DNA from: Micromonospora radicis | Lineage (GTDB): Bacteria > Actinomycetota > Actinomycetes > Mycobacteriales > Micromonosporaceae | Reading direction: 5' to 3' | Length of the DNA: 64,000 nt | NCBI RefSeq assembly: GCF_003583405.1 | Contig: NZ_QXEC01000002.1 | Location: forward strand, 1-64,000 | In this document: piece by piece, positions 8,302-17,286 of the stretch | Layout: every line of letters begins with the position of its first letter | How positions within the stretch are numbered: the first letter of the stretch is position 1 | Position numbers and translations under genes: made by a program | Notes under the pieces: model-generated | Told to the model about the DNA's origin: nothing | What the model saw: only the letters and a program-made list of their open reading frames with translations | Database searches by the model: none

Positions 8302-9147
8302 ATGTCCGACGCAGTGCGGACGGGGATGCGGGGCGCCGGCGCCCCGCATCCCCGCACCTCGGAGCCGGAGAACCCCGTACTGGTGGTCGGCGATCTCGTG
8401 GTCGAGCACCGCAACCGGAGCACCGGCGAGGTGTTCCGGGCCGTGGACCACGTGTCCCTGAGCATCGCGCCGGGCGCGAGCGTCGCTGTGGTCGGTGAGT
8501 CCGGATCCGGCAAGACGACGCTCGCGATGGCCGCTACCGGCCTGGGCGCGCGCGGTACCGGTGACATCCGGCTGCTCGGCCACTCGCTGTCCACCATCGG
8601 CCGCCGGGAACTTCGCCGGTTGCGGCCCGAGGTGCAGGTGGTCTTCCAGGATCCGCACGGCTCCCTGGACCCGCGCCAGTCGGTGCGCTCCGGGCTGCGG
8701 GAACTACGCGCACTGCAACCCCGGCGCACCTCCTGGATCGAGGACGCCGAGTTGCTCGGCCGGGTCCGGCTCGCCCCGGAGATTCTCGATCGCTACCCGC
8801 ACCAGCTCTCCGGCGGCCAGGCACAGCGGGTCTGCATCGCCCGCGCGCTACTGATGCGCCCCCGCCTGATCGTGGCCGACGAACCCACCTCCGGCCTCGA
8901 CGTCTCCGTCCAGGCCGACGTGCTGGCCCTGCTCCAGGAGATCCGGGCGAGCACCGGGGCCGCGCTGCTGATGATCAGTCACGACCTGGCCGTGGTCCGC
9001 TCGCTCTGCGCCGAGGTGCACGTCATGTACCGGGGTCAGGTCGTCGAGGCGGGCCCCTGCGAGCAGGTCTTCGTGGCGCCGGTCCACGAGTACACCCGCG
9101 AACTGCTCGCCGCGATGCCCGGTGCCCGATGGAGGTCCCGCCGATGA
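8302..9147 (+). CDS. Dipeptide-type ABC transporter ATP-binding protein (DppF-like)
   Basis: An ATPase of up to 281 residues with Walker A GESGSGKT (about residues 65-72), Q-loop VFQDP, signature LSGGQ, Walker B LIVADEP and the H-loop SHDLAV. It powers the importer beside it. The annotated ATG lies 2 bases after the lipoprotein stop, but a 34-bp palindrome (8321-8354) falls inside the first 18 codons, where the residues ([13 protein letters not shown]) are not family-like. Translation may therefore start at the GTG at 8383, just before the first beta strand. It overlaps the downstream permease start by 4 bases. Confidence 0.88.
   Translation: MSDAVRTGMRGAGAPHPRTSEPENPVLVVGDLVVEHRNRSTGEVFRAVDHVSLSIAPGASVAVVGESGSGKTTLAMAATGLGARGTGDIRLLGHSLSTIGRRELRRLRPEVQVVFQDPHGSLDPRQSVRSGLRELRALQPRRTSWIEDAELLGRVRLAPEILDRYPHQLSGGQAQRVCIARALLMRPRLIVADEPTSGLDVSVQADVLALLQEIRASTGAALLMISHDLAVVRSLCAEVHVMYRGQVVEAGPCEQVFVAPVHEYTRELLAAMPGARWRSRR
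8321..8354. repeat. Perfect 34-bp palindrome between lipoprotein and ATPase genes
   Basis: Seventeen-base arms with no spacer, centred on GGCGCC|GGCGCC, begin 21 bases after the lipoprotein stop. In RNA this forms a very stable hairpin. In importer operons such a structure typically protects the binding-protein message or attenuates read-through, giving excess binding protein over membrane components; that role is inferred here. Confidence 0.7.
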
Positions 9148-10067
9148 AGGCCAGCACCGTACGCCGCGTCGGCGGCCGACTCGCGTCGCTGTTCGCGTCG
9201 CTGCTCATCGCCCTGAGCCTGGCGTTCGTGCTGGGCCGGCTCTCCGGCGATCCGACCACGACCATCCTCGGGCCGATGGCCCCACCCGAACAGCGTGCGG
9301 CGTTGCGCCACGAACTCGGGCTCGACCTGCCCCTGGTCGTGCAGTACCTCGACTACCTCAAGGGCGTCCTCACCGGCGACCTCGGTCAGTCCCTGCAGTT
9401 CTACCAGTCGAACACCTCGATGATCGCCGACCGGCTGCCGTACACGTTGCAACTGGTCGCCGCCGGCATGAGCCTCGCCCTGCTCGTCGGCGTCCCGCTC
9501 GGCGTGCTCGCGGCCACCCGCGAGGGCACCCGGTGGGACCGGGCCGCCTCCACCCTCGCGCTGCTCGGGCAGTCGGTGCCCGTCTTCTGGTTCGGCATGA
9601 TGCTGGTGGTGCTGTTCGCGGTCAAGCTCGGTTGGCTACCCGCCGGGCAGTCGGGCACCCCGAAGCATCTCGTGCTGCCCGCGCTGACCATGTCGGTCTA
9701 CCCGATGGCGCACATCGCCCGGCTCACCCGGGCCTCGATGAGCGAGGCGCTGGCCGAGCCCTACATCGACTCCGCCCGGGCCCGGGGCATCGCGGGGTGG
9801 CGGATCGTGTGGCGGCACGCGTTCAAGAACGCCATGATGCCGATCCTGACCATCGTCGTGTTGCAGACCGGCATCCTGCTCTCCGGCGCGGTCGCGGTCG
9901 AGTACGTCTACTCCTGGCCCGGCCTCGGGCAGCTCGCGTTGCAGGCCATCCAGTTCCGCGACTTCCCGCTGGTGCAGGCGATCGTCGTCTTCGGGGCGCT
10001 GGTCTTCGTGCTGCTGAACCTGCTCGTTGACCTCGTCCACTCGATCGTCGACCCGAGGGTGCGGTGA
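9144..10067 (+). CDS. ABC transporter permease (DppB-like)
   Basis: A 307-residue inner-membrane permease with six predicted hydrophobic segments. The family EAA motif region reads DSARARGIAGWRIVWRHAFKNAMMP, which docks with the ATPases. The N-terminal FASLLIALSLAFVLGRLSGDP is the standard DppB first helix and outer loop. The ATG at 9144 is preferred over 9129 because GGAGG lies 8 bases upstream and it forms an ATGA overlap with the preceding ATPase. It should pair with the next permease to form the import channel. Confidence 0.92.
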   Translation: MKASTVRRVGGRLASLFASLLIALSLAFVLGRLSGDPTTTILGPMAPPEQRAALRHELGLDLPLVVQYLDYLKGVLTGDLGQSLQFYQSNTSMIADRLPYTLQLVAAGMSLALLVGVPLGVLAATREGTRWDRAASTLALLGQSVPVFWFGMMLVVLFAVKLGWLPAGQSGTPKHLVLPALTMSVYPMAHIARLTRASMSEALAEPYIDSARARGIAGWRIVWRHAFKNAMMPILTIVVLQTGILLSGAVAVEYVYSWPGLGQLALQAIQFRDFPLVQAIVVFGALVFVLLNLLVDLVHSIVDPRVR

Positions 10068-10948
10068 GGGCCGTGAGTCATCTCCAACTCGATCCGGTGT
10101 CGGTGCGGCGGGCCAGCCGCCGCCCGCGTACCTCGGTGTTCTGGCTGTCCCTGCCGCTGGCGGTCACCGTCGGGCTGGTGTTCCTGCTGCCGCTGACCGG
10201 GCTGCTGCCCGACGCCGGGCAGAACCTGGACGCCACCCGCCAGCCGCCCGGCTTCCTCGACGGCGGTGCCTGGGCACATCCCCTCGGCACCGACAAGCTC
10301 GGTCAGGACGTGCTCACCCAGTTCGTCTCGGCCGGCCGGCTGACCATCGTGATCGGCCTGGTCGGTGCGCTCGTCGCGATCGTCCCGGGAACACTGCTCG
10401 GCGTGTTGGCCGGCTACTTCCGTGGCTGGGTCGACCGGGTCATCTCGGTCCTCATCAACGCTCAGCTGGCCCTGCCGTTCATCCTGGTCGCCCTCGCCAT
10501 CATCGCGAACCGGGGCAGCTCGCTGCCGGTGCTGTTCCTGGTACTCGCCCTCACCGGCTGGGCCGTCTGTGCCCGGGTCACCCGCTCCGCGACCCTGGCC
10601 GTCCGGGAGCGCCAGTTCGTCTTCGGGCTGCGCGCCGCCGGTGCCTCCGAGACCCGCATCGTGCTGCGGCACATCCTGCCCAACCTCGCCGGCACCATCG
10701 TCGCGCTCGGCACCCTCCAGGTGGGTACCGCGATCCTGGTGGAGAGCGCGTTGAGCTTCCTCGGCCTGGGCGTGGTGCCGCCGAGGGCCAGCTGGGGCTC
10801 GATGCTCGCCTCCGGGCAGGACGAGCTGAGCCAGGCGTGGTGGATCGCGTTCTTCCCCGGCCTGGCCATCACCCTGCTGGTGCTGCTGGTGAACCTGCTC
10901 GGCGACGCGCTGCTGACCCACCACGATCCCCGGAAGAGGCGCCGATGA
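10064..10948 (+). CDS. ABC transporter permease (DppC-like)
   Basis: A 294-residue permease of the DppC type. An N-terminal helix (residues about 25-45) is followed by the characteristic HPLGTDKLGQDVLTQ segment, the translocation domain, and an EAA-like loop in the RAAGASETRIVLRHILPN block. The GTG at 10064 overlaps the previous stop (GTGA); a second in-frame GTG at 10073 is an alternative. Together with the DppB-like protein and two ATPases it completes the importer. Confidence 0.92.
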   Translation: MRAVSHLQLDPVSVRRASRRPRTSVFWLSLPLAVTVGLVFLLPLTGLLPDAGQNLDATRQPPGFLDGGAWAHPLGTDKLGQDVLTQFVSAGRLTIVIGLVGALVAIVPGTLLGVLAGYFRGWVDRVISVLINAQLALPFILVALAIIANRGSSLPVLFLVLALTGWAVCARVTRSATLAVRERQFVFGLRAAGASETRIVLRHILPNLAGTIVALGTLQVGTAILVESALSFLGLGVVPPRASWGSMLASGQDELSQAWWIAFFPGLAITLLVLLVNLLGDALLTHHDPRKRRR

Positions 10949-11736
10949 GTGAGCTGCTGACCGTCTCCGGCCTGACCGTCACCGCCCGGCTTGCCGCGGA
11001 CGACCTGCGCCTGCTGGACGCCGTCGACCTCGAACTGCGCGCCGGCCAGATCATCGGGGTGGTCGGCGAGTCGGGCAGCGGCAAGACCACCCTGGCCCGT
11101 GCCGTCGTCGGGCTGCTGGAACGCAACGTACGCGTCGACCAGGGTGCCATCACGCTGGCGGGGCAGACGGTCGTGGCACCCGGCGTCGACCGTACCGACC
11201 GGATCCGTGGCAGCGCCGTGGGCATGGTCTTCCAGGACGCGTCACGGTCGCTGAACCCACTGATGAAGGTACGCACCCAGCTCGCCGAGGTGCTGCGCCG
11301 CCACGTCCGGGACATCACCCGGGCCGAGGTCGAACGGCGCTCGGTGGAGGTGCTGGCGCAGATGCGCATCACCGATCCCACCCGGGTCCTGGACAGCTAC
11401 CCCCACCAGCTCTCCGGCGGCCTGCGGCAGCGGGCCGCCATCGGACTGGCCGTGGTCACCCGCCCCGCACTGGTGATCGCCGACGAGTGCACCACCGCGC
11501 TCGACGTCACCACCCAGACGAAGGTCGTCGAGCTGTTCCGCACCCTGGTCGACGAACTCGGCATCGGCCTGCTGTTCGTCACCCACGACCTGATGCTCGC
11601 CAGCGACCTGTGCGACCGGATCGCGGTGATGAGCCGGGGCCGGGTCGTCGAACACGGCGATGCCGACCAGGTGTTGGAGCAGCCGCAGCAGGAGTACACC
11701 CGGCGGCTGCTCGCCGCCATCCCCTCGTGGAGCTGA
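10945..11736 (+). CDS. Dipeptide-type ABC transporter ATP-binding protein (DppD-like)
   Basis: A 263-residue ATPase with Walker A GESGSGKT (residues 41-48), Q-loop VFQDAS, signature LSGGL and the H-loop THDLML. The Walker B reads VIADECTTALD; the usual Pro after DE is Cys, but the catalytic Glu is kept, so ATP hydrolysis should be intact. It is coupled to the DppC-like permease by ATGA. It presumably pairs with the ATPase at 8302 as a heterodimer. The 3' end is 16 bases from the start of the CoA-enzyme genes, so transporter and enzymes are probably one transcript. Confidence 0.92.
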   Translation: MSELLTVSGLTVTARLAADDLRLLDAVDLELRAGQIIGVVGESGSGKTTLARAVVGLLERNVRVDQGAITLAGQTVVAPGVDRTDRIRGSAVGMVFQDASRSLNPLMKVRTQLAEVLRRHVRDITRAEVERRSVEVLAQMRITDPTRVLDSYPHQLSGGLRQRAAIGLAVVTRPALVIADECTTALDVTTQTKVVELFRTLVDELGIGLLFVTHDLMLASDLCDRIAVMSRGRVVEHGDADQVLEQPQQEYTRRLLAAIPSWS

Positions 11737-11752
11737 AGGAGAACCGCGACCC

Positions 11753-13147
11753 ATGCCCGAGCAGTCCGGCCTCGACGCCTACGCGGCCTACCTACCGGCG
11801 TACGCCCTGCACGACAACCGCCTCGACGCGACCGGGCCGCCCCGCGCCGGCGGCCCGGTCCGCAGCGTCGCCGGGTACGACGAGGACAGCATCACCATGG
11901 CCGTCGAGGCACTACGGCACATCGCCGCCGACGCCCCGGCCGCCCGACACCTCTTCCTGGCGACCACCGCCGCACCGTACGAGGCGAAGACCTCGGCCGG
12001 CGTGGTGCACGAGGCCCTCGGACTGGACCCCGCCGTCGGCGCGGCCGACCTGCGTGGGCACCGCTCCGGCGCGACCGCTCTCGACACCGCCGCCCGTTCC
12101 GGTGCGGTGGTGGCCCTGGCCGACCTGCGTACCACCCGGCCCGGCGCCCCCGACGAGTTGGCCCAGGGCGACGCCGCCGCGGCCTTCGTCGGCGGCGGCG
12201 CCCGTGCCGCGCTGCTGCTGGCCAGCGCCGGCCGCACCACCGAGGTGTTGGAGCGGTGGCGGCTGCCGGGGGAGCGGCACGACCGGATCTGGGACGAGCG
12301 GTTCACCGCCGACGTCCTCGTCGAAGCCGGGCTGGGAACGGCTCGCCGTGCCCTCGGCGAGGCGGGCCTGGCCGCGGTCGACGAGGTGGTGGTGTCGTCG
12401 TCGAACGCGCGGGTCGCGGCGACGCTGCGCCGGGTGTTGCGTGGCGCGGGGCGGGACGCGGAGATCGAACGACTCACCGGCTTCACCGGTGCCGCCCATC
12501 CGGGTCTGCTGCTCGCCGCCGCGCTCGACGAGGCGCAGCCCGGTCAGACGATCCTGCTGCTGTCGGCCACCGAGGGCGCCGACGCGTTCGTGCTGCGGGT
12601 CGGCGACGACGTACGCGGGGTGCGTGGCGGTCCGTCCGTGCGCGCCCAACTCGCCGCCCGGCAGTCCGTCGGGTACGGCCGCTACCTGCGCTGGCGTGGG
12701 CTGCTGGACGTGCAGGGCCCGGCCCGGCCGGCCGCGCCGGCACCGGCCGCCCCGCCGATGTACCGCCGGACCGGTTGGAAGTACCGGCTGGAGGGCAGCC
12801 GGTGCGGCGCGTGTGGGGCGATCACCACGCCGCCGGGTCGGGTCTGCGCCGCCTGCGGCGTCGTCGGCGACGGTGACCCGAAGGTCTCGTTGCGCGACCG
12901 GACCGCCCGGGTCGTGTCGATGACCCGCGATCACCTGACCACTTTGCCCGAGCCGGAGGTGGCGATCGTCGTCGCCGACGTCGACGGCGGTGGTCGGCTC
13001 AGCGCGTACGCCACCGACGTGGCGCCCGCCGAGGTCGTCGTCGGGATGCCGATGACGCCGACCTTCCGTCGGCTGTGGACCACCGACTCGATCCACAACT
13101 ACTTCTGGAAGCTCCGCCCCGGGAAGGACGGCACCGATGGGCAGTAG
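11753..13147 (+). CDS. HMG-CoA synthase-like protein fused to a DUF35 zinc-ribbon/OB domain
   Basis: A 464-residue two-part protein. Residues 1-330 follow the HMG-CoA synthase/thiolase fold, with two half repeats (AVEALRHIAAD, TTAAPYEAKTSAGVVHEALG). The C-terminus (about 335-464) is a DUF35 rubredoxin-like zinc ribbon with Cys at 351, 354, 365 and 368, followed by an OB fold. Where archaeal HMG-CoA synthases have the nucleophilic Cys (DLEFACKAGT), this protein reads DLRGHRSGAT, so the Cys position is Arg104. The condensing activity may be lost, leaving a scaffold or CoA-binding role. Its 3' end overlaps the thiolase start by 11 bases, strongly suggesting a complex like thiolase or Ltp aldolase with a DUF35 partner. 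Start supported by GAAGGAGA upstream. Confidence 0.8.
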   Translation: MPEQSGLDAYAAYLPAYALHDNRLDATGPPRAGGPVRSVAGYDEDSITMAVEALRHIAADAPAARHLFLATTAAPYEAKTSAGVVHEALGLDPAVGAADLRGHRSGATALDTAARSGAVVALADLRTTRPGAPDELAQGDAAAAFVGGGARAALLLASAGRTTEVLERWRLPGERHDRIWDERFTADVLVEAGLGTARRALGEAGLAAVDEVVVSSSNARVAATLRRVLRGAGRDAEIERLTGFTGAAHPGLLLAAALDEAQPGQTILLLSATEGADAFVLRVGDDVRGVRGGPSVRAQLAARQSVGYGRYLRWRGLLDVQGPARPAAPAPAAPPMYRRTGWKYRLEGSRCGACGAITTPPGRVCAACGVVGDGDPKVSLRDRTARVVSMTRDHLTTLPEPEVAIVVADVDGGGRLSAYATDVAPAEVVVGMPMTPTFRRLWTTDSIHNYFWKLRPGKDGTDGQ

Positions 13148-14321
13148 GCGAACGAGTCAGGACGTCGCGATCGTCGCGATGGGCTGTACCCCGTTCCGGG
13201 ACCACTGGCACTCCTCCGCCGACGACCTGCTGGTGGCCGCCGTACGGGAGTGCGTGGGCGCCCTGCCGACCGTGACGCTCGACGACGTCGACGCGTTCTG
13301 GGTCGGTACCCAGGGCTCGGGCCTGTCCGGGCAGACCCTGGCCCGGCCGTTGCGGCTGGTCGGCAAGCCGGTCACCCGGGTGGAGAACTACTGCGCCACC
13401 GGTTCGGAGGCGTTCCGCAACGCCGCGTTCGCGGTCGCCTCCGGTGCGTACGACATGGTGATGGCCACCGGTGTCGAGAAGCTGAAGGACTCGTCGTACT
13501 CCGGCCTGTCCGCGGTCCTCCCACCGGCCGACGGCACCGATGTCGACTGGACCGCGCCGGCCGGATTCTCCCTGCTCGCCCCCGCCTACCAGCGGGCGTA
13601 CGGGGTGGACGAGCGGGACATGCGTCGCGCGTTGACGAAGGTCGCGACGAAGAACCACGCGAACGGCGCGTTGAACGAACGGGCTCAGTTCCGTAGGGCG
13701 GTCACCGCCGAGGCGGTCGAGAACTCGCCCCGCATCGCCGGGCCACTCGGCGTGCTGGACTGCTCGGGTGTCTCCGACGGCGCGGCGGCGGCCATCCTGG
13801 TCCGGGCCGAGGACGCCTACCGGTACACCGACCGGCCGGTGTTCCTGCGCGGCATGGGTTTCGTCGCCGGTTCGGGCGCCGGACTGGCCACCGACGGCTA
13901 CGACTTCACCACCTTCCCCGAGGTCGTCGAGGCGGCCCGGCAGGCGTACGAACAGGCCGGGGTCACCGACCCGGCGACCGAGATATCCCTGGCTGAGGTA
14001 CACGACTGCTTCACACCGACCGAGGTGGTGCTGATGGAAGACCTGGGTTTCTCCGCGCGGGGCACGGCGTGGCGTGACATCCTCGACGGCCGTTACGACC
14101 TGGGCGGGGCGTTGCCGGTGAACACCGACGGCGGGCTCAAGTCGTTCGGCCACCCGATCGGCGCCACCGGGCTGCGGATGATGTTCGAGTGCTTCACCCA
14201 ACTGCGCGGTGCGGCCGGTGACCGCCAGGTGCCCGGCGCCCGGCTGGCGCTCGCGCAGAACCTCGGCGGGCAGCCAGGCTCCTGCGTCGCCTTCGTCGCG
14301 GTGCTGGGGGCAGAGCGATGA
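13137..14321 (+). CDS. Thiolase-family acetyltransferase/aldolase (SCP-x/Ltp2-like)
   Basis: A 394-residue thiolase-fold enzyme. The nucleophilic Cys is Cys86 in VENYCATGSEAF, the second catalytic region is EVHDCFTPTE, and the His motif is SFGHPIGATG. The usual CxG motif near the C-terminus is replaced by QNLGGQPGS, as in SCP-x, archaeal thiolase and steroid-side-chain aldolases. It should thiolytically cleave a 3-ketoacyl-CoA or carry out a retro-aldol split of a 3-hydroxyacyl-CoA. The 11-base overlap with the DUF35-containing protein upstream and the ATGA overlap with the SDR downstream place it at the carbon-carbon cleavage step. Confidence 0.9.
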   Translation: MGSRRTSQDVAIVAMGCTPFRDHWHSSADDLLVAAVRECVGALPTVTLDDVDAFWVGTQGSGLSGQTLARPLRLVGKPVTRVENYCATGSEAFRNAAFAVASGAYDMVMATGVEKLKDSSYSGLSAVLPPADGTDVDWTAPAGFSLLAPAYQRAYGVDERDMRRALTKVATKNHANGALNERAQFRRAVTAEAVENSPRIAGPLGVLDCSGVSDGAAAAILVRAEDAYRYTDRPVFLRGMGFVAGSGAGLATDGYDFTTFPEVVEAARQAYEQAGVTDPATEISLAEVHDCFTPTEVVLMEDLGFSARGTAWRDILDGRYDLGGALPVNTDGGLKSFGHPIGATGLRMMFECFTQLRGAAGDRQVPGARLALAQNLGGQPGSCVAFVAVLGAER

Positions 14322-15238
14322 GCGCGCGGGTCAGTCTCGACGCTCGGGTGGTCATCGTGACCGGTGCCGGCAACGGCATCGGCCGGGCGCACGCCCACAC
14401 GCTGGCCGAACGTGGTGCGCGGGTGGTGGTCAACGACCTCGGCGGCAGCGTCGACGGTGCCGGCTCCTCGGGCGCGGCCCAGCAGGTCGTCGACGAGATC
14501 CGCGCCGCCGGTGGGGTGGCCACCGCCTCCGTCGACTCGATCGCCACCGCCGAGGGCGGCGCGAGTCTCGTCCGGCGGGCGATCGACGAGTACGGCCGGC
14601 TCGACGCGGTCATCCACAACGCCGGCATCCTGCGGGACCGTACCCTGGCGAAGATGCGCGACGAGGACGTCACGGACGTGCTCGACGTGCACCTCGCCGG
14701 CGCCTTCCACGTACTGCGTCCGGCCTGGCCGCACCTGGTCGAGCGGGGCTACGGCCGGATCGTGCTGACCAGCTCGTCGTCCGGGCTGTTCGGCAACTTC
14801 GGCCAGGCCAACTACGGAGCCGCCAAGACCGGCCTGATCGGCCTGATGAACGTCCTCGCGCTGGAGGGCGCCCGGCACGGCATCCTGGTCAACGCGATCG
14901 CGCCCACCGCCGCGACCCGGATGACCGAGAACCTGCTCGGCGAACTGACCGAGCGGTTCGACCCGCGGCACGTCGCGGCGGTGGCGACCTTCCTCGCCTC
15001 GGAGCAGTGCCGGGTCAACCGGCACATCCTCACCGTCGGCGGTGGCCGGGTCGGCCGGATCTTCCTGGGCGTCACGCCCGGCTGGTACGGCGGGGCCGAG
15101 CCGGCGACCCCCGACGACATCTGCGAATCGATCGACGAGATCTGCCGGCTGGACGACTTCATCGTCCCCGACAGCGGGGCGGACGAGGTCACCCTGATCC
15201 AACGGATGCTCGCCACGCCCACCACTCCGTCCGCCTGA
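14318..15238 (+). CDS. SDR oxidoreductase, 3-hydroxyacyl-CoA dehydrogenase type (MFE-2-like)
   Basis: A 306-residue short-chain dehydrogenase. The NAD(P) loop is TGAGNGIG, and NDLGGS plus HNAGILRD are typical of the dehydrogenase domain of peroxisomal multifunctional enzyme type 2. The active site Ser-Tyr-Lys is visible as SSSSG and YGAAK. It probably oxidises the (R)-3-hydroxyacyl-CoA made by a MaoC hydratase, feeding the thiolase just upstream. Coupled by ATGA. A similar enzyme is encoded at 40560-41486 in the second acyl-CoA cluster. Confidence 0.9.
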   Translation: MSARVSLDARVVIVTGAGNGIGRAHAHTLAERGARVVVNDLGGSVDGAGSSGAAQQVVDEIRAAGGVATASVDSIATAEGGASLVRRAIDEYGRLDAVIHNAGILRDRTLAKMRDEDVTDVLDVHLAGAFHVLRPAWPHLVERGYGRIVLTSSSSGLFGNFGQANYGAAKTGLIGLMNVLALEGARHGILVNAIAPTAATRMTENLLGELTERFDPRHVAAVATFLASEQCRVNRHILTVGGGRVGRIFLGVTPGWYGGAEPATPDDICESIDEICRLDDFIVPDSGADEVTLIQRMLATPTTPSA

Positions 15239-15268
15239 GGACGCGGACCGCACAGAAAGCGAGTCACC

Positions 15269-15763
15269 ATGCCGGTCAGCGAGGTGCACCACGTGGCGAT
15301 GACGGTCTCGGACGTGGACCGGGCCGCCGACTTCTACGAGCAGGCGCTGGGCTACCGCCGGACGCTGCGTACCGACGTGGGCGGGCCGGGGATCGAGGTG
15401 TCGCTGGGGCTGCCCGCCGGCACCACCGGCCGGGTCCAGTACCTGCAGGGGCCGAGCCAGGTCGGTCAGCTGGAACTCATCGAGTGGAACGGCGATCCGG
15501 TGCGTACCGCCACCGGCGGGCACCTGGAACTGGGCACCTTCCTGCTCAGCTTCGCGGTGCCGGTGGAGGAGATTGCGGAGCTGCACGACCGGTTGGTCGC
15601 GTTGGGCGCCCAGTGCCTGACGCCACCGAACCGGGTGCTGCTCGACAACTACGGGTACATCACCGCGTTCGCGGCCCGCGATCTCGACGGCAACCTGCTC
15701 GAGTTCGTGTCCTTGCCGTCGCGGGAGGAGATCCTGGCCCGGCGGCGGGGAAGTGCCCGCTGA
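15269..15763 (+). CDS. VOC family protein (methylmalonyl-CoA epimerase/glyoxalase-like)
   Basis: A 164-residue single VOC-fold protein. The N-terminus SEVHHVAMTVSDVDRAADFYEQALGY carries the usual first metal-ligand His; a Glu near the end (GNLLEFVSLP) is in the position of the last ligand. The fold is that of glyoxalase I and methylmalonyl-CoA epimerase, so a CoA-thioester isomerase role is reasonable but not provable from sequence. Its stop overlaps the start of the following CoA ligase (TGATG). Confidence 0.85.
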   Translation: MPVSEVHHVAMTVSDVDRAADFYEQALGYRRTLRTDVGGPGIEVSLGLPAGTTGRVQYLQGPSQVGQLELIEWNGDPVRTATGGHLELGTFLLSFAVPVEEIAELHDRLVALGAQCLTPPNRVLLDNYGYITAFAARDLDGNLLEFVSLPSREEILARRRGSAR

Positions 15764-17286
15764 TGGCCGCCAGCAACTTCAGCGAGACGCTGCGCCGGCA
15801 GGCGTCGCGTCGCGCCGACCGGGAGGCACTGGTCGACGGCGCGACCCGCTGGACGTACGCCGAACTGGACGCCGACGTGGACCGGCATGCCGCGGCGCTG
15901 CTCGCCGCGGGCATCGGCGACGGGGAACTGGTCGGTGTGCTGGGGCGCAACAGCGCCACCTACGTGCTGGAACTGCTCGCGCTGAGCCGGCTCGGCGCGG
16001 TCTCGGTGCCGCTCAACTGGCGGTTGCACCCCACCGAGCAGGCGTACGTCATCGAGCAGGCCGGGATCACCGCGTTGCTGTACGCCGACGACTTCGCCGA
16101 CGACGCCGCCCGGCTGGTCGACACCACCGGCCTGCGGACCCTGGTCGCCAACGGTACGCGGACCGTCGGCACCGCCCGACGACTGGCCGACCTGCTCGAC
16201 GGGCAACCCGTCGGCGTGCGGGTTCCGGACGCGGAGAAGGCCCCCGGCGATGTGCACCGGTTGCTCTACACCTCGGGCACCACGGCACGGCCCAAGGGAG
16301 TGATCCACACGTGCGGTAACGTCACCGCCAACCACCTCGCCCAGGTGCTGGAGCTGGAGCTGACCGAGCACGACCGGATCCTCGTCTCCGCACCGCTGTT
16401 CCACGTCAGCGGCCTGGAGGCGCCCGGACTGGCCACGTTCGTGGCGGGCGCGACGATGGTGTTGACGCCGACGTTCAAGCCGGCCGACATCGCCCGGGTG
16501 GCGACCGAGGAACGCGTCACCGGCATGGTCCTCGCCGCACAGATCCTCTTCGGCCTGCTCGACCTCGACGACCCGCCGGACCTGGCGGCGCTGCGCTACC
16601 TGCTCTTCGCCGGAGTCGCGCCGCACGTGCGGCAGGAGGTGAAGCGGCGCCTGCCGCACGTGCGCCTGGTCGACACGTTCGGCATGACCGAGTTGTGCAA
16701 CGGCGTCTGCTACCTGGACGCCGCACACGAGCAGAGCAAGCTGGGCGCGCTCGGCACACCGTTTCCCGGTGTGCACATCCGGATCGTCGACGAGCACTTC
16801 CGGCCGGTGCCGCCCGGAGTGGAGGGCGAGATCATCGTGCGGGGCGAGAAGATCTCACCCGGCTACTGGAACGACCCCGAGACCACCGCGCGCACCCGCC
16901 GTGACGGCTGGTTCCTCACCGGCGACGTCGGCCGCCTGGACGCCGACGGCTACCTGTGGTTCGTCGACCGGCGCGCCGACCTGATCAAGTCCGGTGGGGA
17001 GAACATCGCCAGCGCCGAGATCGAACGGGTGCTCGCGCGGCATCCCGACATCGCCGAGGTCGCGGTGGTCGGCGTACCGGATCCGACCTGGGACGAGGTG
17101 CCCAAGGCGTACGTCATCCTCCGTCCCGGCGCGGCCGCCACCGCCGAGGAGCTGCGCGAACACTGCCGGGCCGAGCTGGCCCGCTACAAGGTGCCGAAGC
17201 ACGTGCAGATCGTCACTGAGCTGCCGCGCAACGACTCCGGCAAGGTGTTGAAGAAGCGCCTGCGCGAGTGGGCGGCGACCGGATGA
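15763..17286 (+). CDS. Acyl-CoA synthetase (ANL superfamily), copy 1
   Basis: A 507-residue adenylating enzyme that forms an acyl-AMP and then the CoA thioester. The ATP-binding P-loop is YTSGTTARPKG, the A5 region is TFGMTELCNG, the hinge is GWFLTGDVGRLDADGYLWFVDR, and the catalytic Lys near the end is in NDSGKVLKK. The ATG at 15763 overlaps the VOC stop. It is one of four ligases in the island; the one at 17283 follows directly (ATGA), so the two probably act on different intermediates or as alternative activators. Substrate unknown. Confidence 0.92.
   Translation: MAASNFSETLRRQASRRADREALVDGATRWTYAELDADVDRHAAALLAAGIGDGELVGVLGRNSATYVLELLALSRLGAVSVPLNWRLHPTEQAYVIEQAGITALLYADDFADDAARLVDTTGLRTLVANGTRTVGTARRLADLLDGQPVGVRVPDAEKAPGDVHRLLYTSGTTARPKGVIHTCGNVTANHLAQVLELELTEHDRILVSAPLFHVSGLEAPGLATFVAGATMVLTPTFKPADIARVATEERVTGMVLAAQILFGLLDLDDPPDLAALRYLLFAGVAPHVRQEVKRRLPHVRLVDTFGMTELCNGVCYLDAAHEQSKLGALGTPFPGVHIRIVDEHFRPVPPGVEGEIIVRGEKISPGYWNDPETTARTRRDGWFLTGDVGRLDADGYLWFVDRRADLIKSGGENIASAEIERVLARHPDIAEVAVVGVPDPTWDEVPKAYVILRPGAAATAEELREHCRAELARYKVPKHVQIVTELPRNDSGKVLKKRLREWAATG

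Noticed and set aside
14209..15762. Long frame upstream of the CoA ligase at 15763 that would give a 1025-residue fusion
   Set aside because: The extra part is Arg/Gly/Pro-rich antiframe of the SDR and VOC genes; the ligase begins at 15763 with a normal N-terminus and a TGATG junction.
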